Source: Rhizophagus sp. LPA8_4_AMF (Eukaryota; Glomeromycota; Glomeromycetes; Glomerales; Glomeraceae). Taken from it: a stretch of DNA of 51,558 nt. The notes below the pieces were generated by a model. It was not told the DNA's origin, ran no database searches, and saw only the letters and a list, made by a program, of their open reading frames with translations. Made by a program: the position numbers and the translations under genes. The stretch covers positions 1 to 51,558 of the forward strand of contig JADRCO010000122.1 of the NCBI GenBank assembly GCA_021464525.1, given 5' to 3'. Positions 26,101-37,978 of this stretch are shown one piece after another. The number at the start of each line of letters is the position of its first letter. Position 1 is the first letter of the stretch.

Positions 26101-26258
26101 TTATATGGTTACCAAAAGTCGAAGCTCCAAAGCCGCTTTTTGTTGGACAGCCTTGTCTCTGAAAAAGACGATTAAACAATTTAGATCAAATTAATCCCGC
26201 CTTATTATGGAACAAATATGCCTTACTTGTTTTTAAGTCGATTGATTATATCGTCCAT
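17104..26258 (-). CDS. tor: TOR serine/threonine kinase (PIKK family)
   Basis: A gene of more than two dozen short exons begins [11 protein letters not shown] at 26258 and ends at 17104. From the genomic span I estimate roughly 2,300 residues, matching TOR. In order from the N-terminus it shows HEAT repeats (about 26.0-22.0 kb), the FAT domain (about 22.0-19.2 kb), the FRB domain (18.9-19.2 kb: [13 protein letters not shown], then EEASRLFF with the Ser whose mutation gives rapamycin resistance, and QAWQIYHEV), and the PI3K-like kinase domain (about 18.8-17.5 kb: [13 protein letters not shown], the catalytic GLGDRHPSN near 17890-17925, HIDFGD near 17840-17862). The FATC domain ends CYIGWCAFW. 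The last residues come from a 16-nt final exon (17104-17119) after a 73-nt intron (17120-17192). TOR couples nutrient status to growth in TORC1/TORC2. Only the terminal exons were placed exactly. Confidence 0.97.
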
Positions 26259-26486
26259 AGTAATAATAAATATTAATTGATTCCAAGTATTAACGACTAT
26301 TTAAAGAGTAGATTTTTAAAAAATTAGATCGGCGTAACCGATAGTTAAAATTAAATCATGTGCATTAAAATATTCATGACTTATAGACACATGATTTTTT
26401 TTATCACTTACTAGGTTACAAAAATATTCAGAAAATACTCTTTGTGGGAAGGAAATATTTCATTCATTTTTCTATTATAAAACATT
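26259..26486. promoter_or_regulatory. Divergent promoter region, TOR / G-alpha
   Basis: 228 bp separate the start codons of TOR (leftward) and the G-alpha gene (rightward). The stretch contains two copies of the short motif aaatcatgtg / acacatgattt in inverted orientation (near 26353-26362 and 26387-26397), which could be a shared factor site. This is inferred from position and symmetry only. Confidence 0.5.
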
Positions 26487-28439
26487 ATGGGTTTATGTTT
26501 ATCTGCTGAAGAAAAAGAATCGCGGTTACGGAGTTATCAAATTGATAAACAGATTGAAGAAGATAGCCGGAGATTCAAGAAAGAATGTAAAATTCTCCTG
26601 CTAGGTATATAACTCATCTTTGCTTGCCTCGTTGGAAACTCGACGCAAGCAAAAGAAATAAATTTTCTTCTAACTACTGATTAAGAAGTTAGAGGAAAGT
26701 TGCACCAACTAGTTAATTAGTTTTCTCAGTCGGTTTTTTCGGGGCAAACCGTAGCATTTACTTGCGCATTGTCATTTACAGGGTCAGGAGAATCGGGGAA
26801 GTCAACGATAGTTAAACAGATGAAAATAATACATCAAAATGGTTATACAAAAGAAGAATTGGCACTTTACCGGATAACAGTTTATAAAAACCTTATTGAC
26901 TCAGCACAAGCCATTATTTTTGCAATGAAGAAATTTCGAAAAGAGCCTCGAAGGCCTGAAAACAGAGTGAGTAATTATGAAATAAATGTCAGAATATGTA
27001 TCATGTTATATCCAACATTATTACTGATTTGTTTTTTTTATTTTAGGTTTTTGCTGATAAAATTTTGGATTATTATGTTGAATCCGACCCAGCGTTTCAA
27101 CTAAGTCAAGAAATAGTTGAAGCAATTGATTCTGTATGGCATGATCCAATAATAGCAGAAATTTTGGATCAACAAAGCCATTTTTATTTGATGGATTCAG
27201 CACCTTAGTTAGTATATGCTATATATGATTATGCGAAACTATTAGATAAGTTCATCGGAATTGGGCATTTACTTACATTTTTTAATTGCTTTGATAATTG
27301 TGCGATTATAGCTTCTTTGCTGAAGTAAGGCGGATTGGAGCTCATGGTTATATTCCAGATGAAGCGGATGTTTTGCGCGCAAGAACCAAAACTACAGGAA
27401 TATCAGAAACAAGATTTAATATGGGTCAACTAAGCATACAGTATGTTTTTTTTAAAACAAAAAAATCTTATAAATAATATACGCGGAGCGAAACAACTTC
27501 TTATCAATATTTTCCTTAATTGTTGAACGAATATTTTATTTAGTATGTTTGATGTAGGAGGCCAAAGATCAGAGCGAAAAAAATGGATTCATTGTTTTGA
27601 AGCCGTTACATCAATTATCTTTTGTGTGGCATTAAGCGAATATGACCAAGTTTTGTTAGAAGAATCAGGCCAGGTGTTATTATTATTATAAATAAATTTT
27701 ATATTTTTTTAACGAATTTATTAATTTTATTAACAATTATTGAAATAATTCTTTTTTTTTATTTCCACTATTAGAATCGTATGGCAGAAAGTCTCATATT
27801 ATTTGAATCAGTTATTAATAGTAGATGGTTTTTGAGAACTTCAATTATTTTATTTCTTAACAAAATTGACTTGTTCAGAGCAAAACTACCGAGGGTACCT
27901 CTTGAACAATATTTTCCCGAATATTCCGGTAATTCATTTATTTCATATAATTTAATTATGTTTCTCCATTATTAAATTATGAATCTCTCTTATTTAGGGG
28001 GTGCTGATGTAAATAAAGCCGCAAAATATATATTATGGCGATTCACACAAACCAATCGAGCTCGACTCAATATATATCCACAGTGAGTAACATTTTCACA
28101 ATTATTTGATCATTTAATTGTACAGGAATTAGTTATATTTGACTTTTTATCTGTATTTGAACCTTATGATAGTCTCACACAGGCTACTGATACATCGAAT
28201 GTAAGTAAAAGTCATTAAATGGTTTTTATACTGTTATATTTATTATGATACTAAAGTTTTATTTATAAATTCTTCTAATTTTATTATTTAAAGATACGGT
28301 TAGTTATAATGGTTTTGTTTTCTCATTCTAATAGTTAAATTATATATTAAAGTTTTTCTACATTTTTTTTAGACTTGTTTTTGCGGCCGTAAAAGAGACA
28401 ATTTTGCAGAATGCATTGCGAGATAGTGGTATCCTATGA
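26487..28439 (+). CDS. Heterotrimeric G-protein alpha subunit
   Basis: Ten exons give 353 residues, the classic G-alpha length: 26487-26604, 26782-26966, 27047-27207, 27312-27440, 27544-27673, 27775-27928, 27998-28082, 28173-28200, 28294-28298 and 28373-28439. The N-terminus MGLCLS carries the myristoylation Gly2 and a palmitoylatable Cys4. GTP-binding motifs are complete: P-loop GSGESGKST, switch I RARTKTTG, switch [14 protein letters not shown] and base-recognition NKID. The last motif reads TQATDT, where most family members have TCATDT. The C-terminus is DSGIL, without the Cys at -4 that pertussis toxin modifies. Exon nine is only 5 nt (ATACG) and is needed to restore the conserved NIRLVFAAV. 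The protein would relay receptor signals, such as nutrient or pheromone, to cAMP or MAPK pathways at the plasma membrane. Confidence 0.96.
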
Positions 28440-29312
28440 TGGATGGAAATAAATAATTGTATTTTTTTTTTGCACTTGCATTTGCATTTTCCTTTTTTTA
28501 TTTTGTAATATGATATATTTGTATATTGCACATTTAATTTGCGGGATGGTGGTGGCATTAATAAAGCCGTTGGCTATTTTAATGATCATTGCATTTTATT
28601 TAATGAAAGTAAATGCAAATGATCTGAAATATCTGAGACAATATAAAACATAAATATGTTAGATATTTGTTAATAATTCTATTTATTAGTATCAAATAGG
28701 ATTGATAACAGATATCCATAATTGATTCTAAATTAAATTAGCAATGTTTATTTTAATTATATAAATATTTCAGTAGTGATTGTTTATAATTCTCGTACTG
28801 AAATTCTTTGTAATTATATTTACCTTAATAATTATTATAAAAATTTTTGTAATACATTTTTCAAATAAAATTTTTCGCTTTATCTAATTATAATAAATAA
28901 TTAAAAATTAATATGATTCGAAAGCCATGTTAGCAAATAAGCTCAATTACAAAAATTAAAGTCGGGAAAATAATTAAAGTTTAATTACATTTTTTTGTAC
29001 TAAGGATCTCCAAAAGTGCTAACCGAGATTAGAAAATACTCATAATACACGCTACACACGTGTAAAAGTTTTTTTTAGAGAGGTTTACATAAATTCCGAA
29101 TGGATTTTGTTTTTTGACGAGAACTTGCAATTCTACACTAATTCTACGTAAAAAGTTGAATTATTAATTTATTATAATTATTATCCGTAAAATATTTTCT
29201 ATATTTCATTAATTATATTATTAAATTATAAAATATTATAATTTACAAGTTTTTCCATTTTCAATTTTTTCATATTTTAAAAAGTTTCTTCAAGATTCAC
29301 GTTCTGTAAGTA
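28440..29312. other. Intergenic spacer, G-alpha 3' flank to UNC79-like promoter
   Basis: AT-rich stretch of 873 bp with AATAAA-like signals near 28449 and 28865. The less biased part at 28960-29140 is the likely promoter side of the next gene. No open frame or RNA gene was recognised. Confidence 0.5.
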
Positions 29313-32300
29313 ATGGAGAGTAACAGTAATGGCCGTTCACGTCCAGTAAGTTTACCTAAAGCTCCAAAGAAAGGTGGAAATATGTTGCTTCCTAAGGTAG
29401 TCCAGACTCGTAAACTTGTAAACCAAATATTAAATGAACTAAAAAAAAGGAAAAAACCTCCTTCTCCTTTTCAAAATATGGTTAATCAAGCTGATTCACT
29501 TCATGAAGTTAATACAAATCCAAATCTGCAAAATTTTTTTAATACCGATGATACTTGCGATTTATTAAGTCAACTTAGAGATGTATTGATAGTTTGTTCG
29601 GAGAATGGAATTTACTTTGGAGATAGGTAATCCTTTTTTTGACGTGATGCATAAGTTTTTATCTTTGATGTAATAGTTGCGTGATTGTGATTAATTACTA
29701 GGTTAAAATATATATTATTAGAATGACTGCTACGCCACCTGAGTCTCCCTATACTTCACGAGACCCTTCACCAAATCGATCCCGTTCTCCATCGCCATCA
29801 CGATCTAAACGCGATTTATCAAACCGAAACAAAGGTTCTGGCATACTAGAACGCATTTTAGAAGTTTTATACGATATTGTTCAAAATGATTGTCGGTATA
29901 AAGTTATTACTCCAAGACCATCTCGTCCACCTAATGCATTACAATCAATAGTACTTGATGTCGCTCATTCGCTGGTTAATCAAAATCCATATTCGCCGGG
30001 TTGGTTGTATGAATTGGGGATGGCAATGATACCAGGATTTAATATTTTTAATGATGTTCTACGTGCGAAGCTATTGATATTTTATGCTGATTCCTTAATT
30101 CCACAATTGATTGCTTGTCAAAGTGATACGAGTGATGATATAATTGTCGCCCCATCTTTGCGTCGTGGGAAGTCCAATGGAAAGATCACTACGAATGGCA
30201 GGTTTTAACGAATCTGAAACTCAATTTTTTCAAATATTTACTCATTAAATTATTTATTCTTGTAGAATTTGAAAATTCATCATACATAAACATAACCATA
30301 AACTCGGAAGATCCAATACCACCCGGTAATTTACCAGATTCAGAACATTTACCTAATTCTAATGTTGATAGATCAGATGATGAATATAGTTTTAATCGTA
30401 GACAAAGCGCGGCTAGAAAGTTATCAAGGAGACTTTCTATTTCATATACTGGAGATCTTGACATTGATGCTTATTATATTGATTCAATGTTTACTCCTTT
30501 ATTGTATTCGATTATACAATTTATTTCAGTTGAGGATTCTCCTTTGGAAACATTATATCAGATGCATCGTACCATTGGAATTATGATTCAATGTAAACCA
30601 GACCTCTATAATGATGTTATAGAAATTATGGCACATGGTGATACAATGAGTCGTAATCGGGCTGTAAACATTCTATTTTATTTTTGGAGAAATAGTACAG
30701 GGCATCCTTCAGTTGGGGAAGCACTGCCAAACGTGGGATATATGCATGATTTGTTGATTAAGGAGAAACAAAATGATACATCAATAAAAAATACAAAGAG
30801 AGCTTCAATGTCTGTTATAAAAGATGTTCATCTCCACCAGTTCTTGCCGCACATTTTCCTTGACACTCGAAACGGTAAAGAAAATAAACATGCTTCTCTT
30901 ACTGTTACAAAACATGCTTCTATAGTAGATATGCATGGTCAATTTATACCTACTGAACATCCAAATGCGTGTGTTCAATGTTTTAAGCCAGTATCTGGTT
31001 TTGGTTTACGGTGTGGTGGTTGTAAACTAAATGTTCATTTTACATGTTATAATTTAGCTGATGGAGAGTTTTTGACAGAATATTCAGTGGAATCAGGAGA
31101 ACACAAATTGTATAAATTGTCGACCCCAAGATATTGTGATATAACTTATGGTCAAAGAGAGGTTATTTGTAATGATTCTTTGAAAATCATTGATTATCTG
31201 ACTGCCATTATTTCAAAGACTGTTGCTGGACACTCTTTTCGCCTTGTAAACCTTTTTACTTTAGTATTATGTATGGTGTGTCGTATGCCTTTATGGGGCG
31301 TGATACATCAAGGCTATCGATGTGGATCTTGTAATAAGTTTGTACATTCTCGATGCATGAAATCAAGCGAATCGGAAGAACAATTTGCTTGCCATTCTCC
31401 ATCCATGAGTGAAGGTGATGCATTGATTGAGTATGAAATGCTTCGTCTTAGTTTTAAAACTTATTATGAAAATATCTTGGTACCTGAAGAAAGTCTTTCC
31501 TCTTATAGTTTTGAAGAATTATCCATAATGATGACAACATTACAAATGCAAGAAAATATATTAAATAATGGAATTATAGCAGGATGTTTGATTATAAAAC
31601 AAAAATATCATAATCCTCTTTTTCCACGATCAAAGCAATTCGATAAATTTGAATTACAAGAGTATTCAGAACTTTACCAATCATACCTTGAGGGAGGAAA
31701 AATACCATTATCAGTAATATCAAATGAATATTGGGAAGGTATTAGCAAAGAACCTCCTTTATGGATAATTTCTTGTGAAGATTATCTTGCACATTTAGCA
31801 TCCATTATTAAAACTTCGTATGATTCAGAAACAGGATTTGTAGATGGACATTTAAGTGTTTATACTGCAACTACGTTAACAATACCTTCTCCAGATGATT
31901 CTAACAATCCTGCTGGGATTCTAACTATAAAGGAAATGGTGAAGTGGCTGCAAAAAAACTTTGGATTTCATAATTCTTATACTTCAAAGATCTTATTACA
32001 ACAAATGGCTAACTATGGATTTTTAGAACGAATTGATGGTCATCCCATATTATTTTATGACGAATCCGTAGGGGAAATTTTGGATCATGATTGCACTTTT
32101 CCTTTACCATTTGCAATTGAATGTTCTCCAACTGTAGAGTCTTTAATAACTGCAATTACTTCATGTTTATCTGATATTAACATTTCCATAAACGAATGTG
32201 GATTATTATTGATGACGAAACGTTGTTGGCCAGATTCTTTTCTATCAAGATACATATTGGAGAGATTAATCTATGCTGTAATTGAATGGGTATGCAGTGA

Positions 32301-35300
32301 AGATGATAAATTGCTTATAATTGCTCGTGAGTATACTCCATCTCAGCTCAAACTTCCTGGAGTTCGTGATGAAATGGAGAATAAAAGAAATGGAGCAAAT
32401 CAAAGACAGCCATCGGTGCTGCCAAGTGTTGCTGGAGGTGGAGCTTATATTGTTTGTCGTAAAATGTTGAAAGAAAAATATATAATAAATTGGATGTCTG
32501 CAATTCATGATATGAATCAAGGATTATTTTGTGACATAGTTTTCGATCAAATAGAAATGTTGTATGAAAATAAAAGTGAGCAGGATGTAATAACTGTATG
32601 TATAAAAGAATTACTGTTATAAAATAATCTTCCCATCTTATTGAATCATTTTATATAATTCATAGGAAACTGAATTTCAGAGCCATGATCGTATATTAAA
32701 GTGTATAATTAGATTATGGCACGCAGGCTTACTTTTCTCTGCTTTTAAAGATATGATTGCACGATGGTTGGATGATGTTTATCATATCATGAAGCATCAA
32801 TCTAATGTACGATATTCTTTTTTCTTTTTCATTTACTATAGTGATTTCTAACAAAATTATTTTATATTTTAGACTTTTGTGGAATTGAAAACCTTATATA
32901 AAATATTTAATTCATCCAAATCATCAACTTATCGATATAGTACTACAGATCAAATATTATTGTCGACTGAGAATAATAACAGCGACATCACAGATCCAAT
33001 TTCTTTAGTTACACAGCTTTTCAAAGAAGGAGATGCTGTTGAATTAACTCGAGCATTACAGTGGATGGAAGTGATGGTTCGTACTGGGTAAGTATTATTT
33101 GTCCTTTATTCATTTGTTCGATTTAATTCTAATTGATAAATATTTTTTGTAGCATTGGTCTTCCAGGTTCAATATTTTCTGATTTCCTTCCACTTTTAGC
33201 CAACCTTTCACCATCAATCGAACAATACACTACATTTATGGAGGTTATGTGGTATCAAGTTATGAATGGTCTTGGACATCTACTCGTGCGAAGTAACATC
33301 CAAAGCATTGTATCAGATGTCAATGAAGCGGCTTTTGAAATGATCAAAAAGATAAACGAAGAAGGATATGGTGCAGAAATTGCAAGGTTTAAATATTTAT
33401 GATTTTCATATTTTTGTATATGTCATTCGCATTTTATTTACATTGTTTACTAAATTTAAAGTGCAAGATCCTTTGTCAAAGTTACAATTGTATTGGCTTT
33501 ATACTCTTATAATTGCCCATTGGAAATGATATATAATGTTGGAATATTTGATTCACTACCTGAAAAGCCAATTAATTTAAGGTGGATTTCAAATATTTTT
33601 TTAGATATATATTTTCTAGCTTGTTCGAAACTTAATGTATATTGATGTCCATTGCTTAATAGTCACCCAAAAAGATTGTCTAATTTTAAGGACTCGACTC
33701 AAGGCTCTAATCTTACTGCTGATGACCATTTAATTCAATGCTTGTTGATGTATGCTAAATTTGACAAACTAGAAGTTCGTGGAGACATAGTAAAAGGATT
33801 TTGTAAATTTATCACATCTGCAAGTCTAATTATCAATAAGAATGAATTTGTTAATAGTTGTATTCCTGAGCTTCTTCCAAGGTAAATATGTATTTTAGTA
33901 AAGTACAATTAATATTGAAGTTTATTAATTTTATAAAATGTTGATATAGTATATGGAAGGAATTATCTCCTTTACATGATACATCATCAGACATAACTTT
34001 GCCATTATTGATGAAAATTGTTTGGACAGATTCAAGGTTCTTTCTTGCTTCAGTCAGTAAAGTATTTGAACATTCTGATTGGGAAGTTAGGTAACTGTTT
34101 TATTGAAATTATATTATATATATTTTGAATATAATTATTTTAGTTAATTTTAAAATTTTAATTTAAAGATTTGATGGTCTTGATAACTTGTATGGATTAT
34201 TCTCTAAGTTGGATGAAAAACATGATACACAAGGGAGTGGAGTTTTTGCCTATCTAGGACCAATATTTAGTTATTTAGTCGGATGTTTGTGGGACGAAGA
34301 GGTAGGTTACCCCTTTTTTTTGTTTAATATACGTGAATTTTAAAATTCCATTTTTATTTAAAAAAATAAATTAAATAAATTAAATAAATAAAATATTTTT
34401 TTTGTTCTCATTTGTAGGAATTTGTTAGAACAAAAGCTATTACTTATGTAAGATCAATGCAACCACAACACGTGCGTTTAGCTTTTAAATGTTGGGAAGG
34501 ATATTTCAAAACTGCAAATGTTCGTGAAAAAACGCTATTATGTAAATTAATGATTAAATTAAATGCAAAATTTCCAGATTGGGAAGGTTCGAAGTCATTC
34601 ATGAATTTGTTCCGATAAATTATTTTTTACGATAATATTTGCCTAAAACTTTTTTTTATTTACTAAAGTTATTGAGTGGAATACACTATTAGACGCTTTA
34701 ACTCAAAATGATGAGAATGAACAAGTTTCCACTTCCGATATTTTGGTATAAAAATTCAACTATTGTTTTAAAATTCATAATTGATGTAATTAATACTATT
34801 TATTATTACTTAGGAAAGCTATTTGAGACCAGATAGTATTTTGGTAATTGGATTTAAACAAATTCAGGACAGTGGAAATTCTACTCCAGGACAAAGAGTT
34901 GCAGAATCGCAAAATCTGAGGGTATTTAATATGCATTAGTTATTCAGATAAATTATTTAGCTGGATTTATTTATTGTTTGTTAATTTTTTTTAGGTTATA
35001 ATGTTAACACTTGCACTGCAAATGTTAGCAAATGGTATCGAAGTAACTCAAGATCAAATCATTAAATTAAAGCATTTGGTGTTAATTCATTTAGGATTTA
35101 AAAATTCTAAATTGGAAATGGTTAATGGAAAGTCAAATATATCAATTGGAGATTTTGAATATATGCCTGATGATTTTGCACAAAATATGATTATTACATC
35201 ATGTTTGGGAAATCTTAAAAGAGTACTGGATACGCCGATTTATTTAAAGTCATCAAACAATATTTTAGAAGATACAAGATTAGCAGCGGAACAGGAAGAA

Positions 35301-37978
35301 GAATTAGCAGGTGGTGTTTTTGTAGATGTCGTATTAGCATTATTTAATTCTTCAGTAGACATGTCAACTCTAAGCCATCTTATGCTTAAGAATTGGATTG
35401 AGTTACTACTTATAATTGTTTATAAGGTAAAATATTTGTGATTTAGTAATTTGTATTTTTGATTATTATACTCAAGTTTTAATAATATTTTCTTTTATTA
35501 TAGCATAAGATTGAGGATAAACGCAATAGACAATTAGAAGAAAATTTAGTAAACGCTATGAGAAAAGCTTCTGAATTATTATCCAAAGATGTAACGGAAG
35601 AAAATAAACAACTTATCATAGAAGTTTCCACCACATTATTAAAAAGAGCACCTATGTTAACGGTTAATATTTTAGGAAAATATATTATTACGTTGGGAAA
35701 ATTATTGACAAAGCTAAGAAATGATTCATCAAGTTCTTTGGTTATGAGTGCAAAAATATTTTTACGAACAGCGTTTATAAGTTTTGCAAGGAATGGGTTG
35801 TTTGTTCTAATTTTTAAGGTATTCAATTATTATGATAATATGATAATGAAAGTGTTTTAAAAAAAAATTTTTTTAATTTGAATTTTATTTTCTAAGAATC
35901 AAACAGTTGCGGATGAAACAAATACTGAACTAGACATGTTTAGAGTACTACGTGATATAATAAGTGATGAGGTTATTCCAACACATGATGAAAATATTGA
36001 ACCGATTTATCTCTGTGTTGAACCAATAAGAGATGTTATAAATCAATTATTTAAGTTCACAAATCGTAAAATTGTATCTACTGTATTATATAACTTGAAT
36101 AAATATGTAGAATTAGTTTACTCAAAACCATATAGTGAACAATTAATGATAGGTAAGCGGATAATCAAAAATAATTAATAAATAAGTAAATAAATTTTCA
36201 AAGAATAATTTATTTTCTTTTGTTTCTTTTTTAGATTTAGGATCATTTTTGATAAAGTTGAGTAAATATACGACTGAATGGAAAAGTGTCGATTGGGATG
36301 TTAATCCTGTACTTAATATGATTTCCATTATATTAAAGGACAATCCGCTTCATGCAAAGGTATTTGTTTTATTTATTTATTTATTTACTTATCCTTTTAA
36401 AAAAGATATTTTCAATTTTACCTTATTTATGTTTTCAAATAGCATTTGATTCACCCTGTAAGGAATTTCTTGAAACATATAATTAATAAATGTGGACCTA
36501 CTATAGAATCATTTGTAAAATTATTGGCAGCTTATAGTGCAATAAGTGAAGTAGTTTCACCATCTGATCAAGTTAATGCTTTTGGTGAAGTAATACTTGA
36601 AGAAATAAAAATATTCTATAGAGGAGCAAGGAATAGATTGAATAGAGATACATTGATAATATTATTACAGGTATTTAAAAAGTGCACATAATATTATACA
36701 TATTTTTTTTAAATATTATATAAATAATTTTTTTTATAGCTTGTATTATGGGACATGCAACCATCAACGTATCCATGGTTTAGAAGCATTGAACAAAGAA
36801 TTAAAGTTAATTCGTCAAGTCAACAACGAAAGCCTTTTTTTTCAAATGTATCGGAATATCTATTTGAGGATTGCACAAATTTTTTGGAAAATCCTCCTAT
36901 AACAAAACAATACTCGAAAAAAGATTTTAAAGTCGGAGTATGTGCAAGTCAATTAGCTGTTGCTATGTGTAGTGAAAAATATGATCTATTGAAAAAGATA
37001 TTTTTATGGCAAAAGGTACTAAATTATTTATTTATTTTTTTTTAAAAAAAAAAAATGATTTAAACATTTGAACTTAATAATATTTATTTTTTCTTACTAT
37101 AGTCGACAGACCCTAGACGCACAATACGATTATTAAATTGGATATTATTAGGGATTTTAAAAGCGGATTCATCAACAGGATTAGTTACAACAATATTTGA
37201 TTTTCAAGATATCATTACAGATTTATTATCGCTTGCATTTAAACAACCATTTAATGAAGTAATAGCAGGAGATGTAAATTATCTTTATACACATTCAGGA
37301 GAATTAGCTTATCAATCATTTGTTTTAGTAAAAATTTGGACAGTACTTTGCTTACAAACTCAAACTTCGAAACCACAAGAAAATAAAATTAGCGAAGCAC
37401 CTAAATTGCATCAAAGATTAGCTAACAATTTAACTATGGCGGAAAGAAGCTTTTGGAATTCTATTTGGCCTAGTATTAGGAAACAATTAATTAGCGTTAC
37501 TGAAGATAAAAATGTTTTGGTAAGGAAATATAAATAAGCATTTATTATTATTATTATTTTTCAAATAAGATTTTTTTATATTGTGTTTTTTTTAGCCTAA
37601 TGGAGTTCCTTATTGGGAAATGTTTATGGACTTGATAACATTTCTACATTTAATTGGAAGTGATATTGCATTGTTGTATTCTCAGGAATGGTGCACACTT
37701 TTGGATAGTCTTGTTAATAAGGTAAGCATATAAAAAAAAAAAAATTCAATTATCTATTTATTAAAATAATGTTTTATTATTTTTTAATACAGAATGAAGA
37801 AGTAACAGAATTCCATCATAAGGTAAAACAAGCAAGATCGATGTTTGATGATCCACCATTAAAGATGCAACAGGATATGTTGATTACTCAATTATTTGTG
37901 GAAATGAGAGAGGCTATGAGATTGTATTTCGAGATAAATAGTAGCAATGTTGGTAGTAGATTATTTCCGTACTATTAA
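29313..37978 (+). CDS. UNC79-like cation-channel auxiliary protein with two C1-like zinc fingers
   Basis: About 22 exons encode roughly 2,340 residues. The first three are 29313-29626, 29722-30197 and 30266-32595; the last ends at 37978. UNC79 is a giant HEAT/armadillo-type subunit of the NALCN sodium-leak channel complex, and the fungal relative of NALCN is Cch1. The match is by pattern. Helical repeats lead to DLYNDVIEIMAHG...NILFYFW, then a cysteine-rich insertion, then an EVICNDSLKIIDYLTAII helix, in the same order as I recall for animal UNC79. The insertion holds two C1-like fingers. The first, at about residues 486-523, is H-x11-C-x2-C-x10-C-x2-C-x4-H-x2-C and lacks the last Cys. The second, at about 585-640, is H-x12-C-x2-C-x13-C-x2-C-x4-H-x2-C-x11-C. 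An Arg/Ser/Pro-rich stretch follows residue 105. The remainder is helical repeats with no enzyme motif. The second intron has an ambiguous donor. UNC80 or another HEAT scaffold is the main alternative. Confidence 0.68.
30198..30265 (+). other. Probable GC-AG intron in the UNC79-like gene
   Basis: The obvious donor GGCAG|gttttaac does not keep frame with the next exon (30266), whose reading frame is fixed by the long downstream frame. A GC donor four bases earlier (AATG|gcaggt) joins in frame to give TNEFENS. A second in-frame option is a gtggga donor further upstream, near 30166. An assembly indel is also possible. Confidence 0.45.

Noticed and set aside
28190-28380. Apparent frameshift and missing Ile-Arg in the G-alpha gene
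   Set aside because: Explained exactly by a 5-nt microexon with good splice signals.
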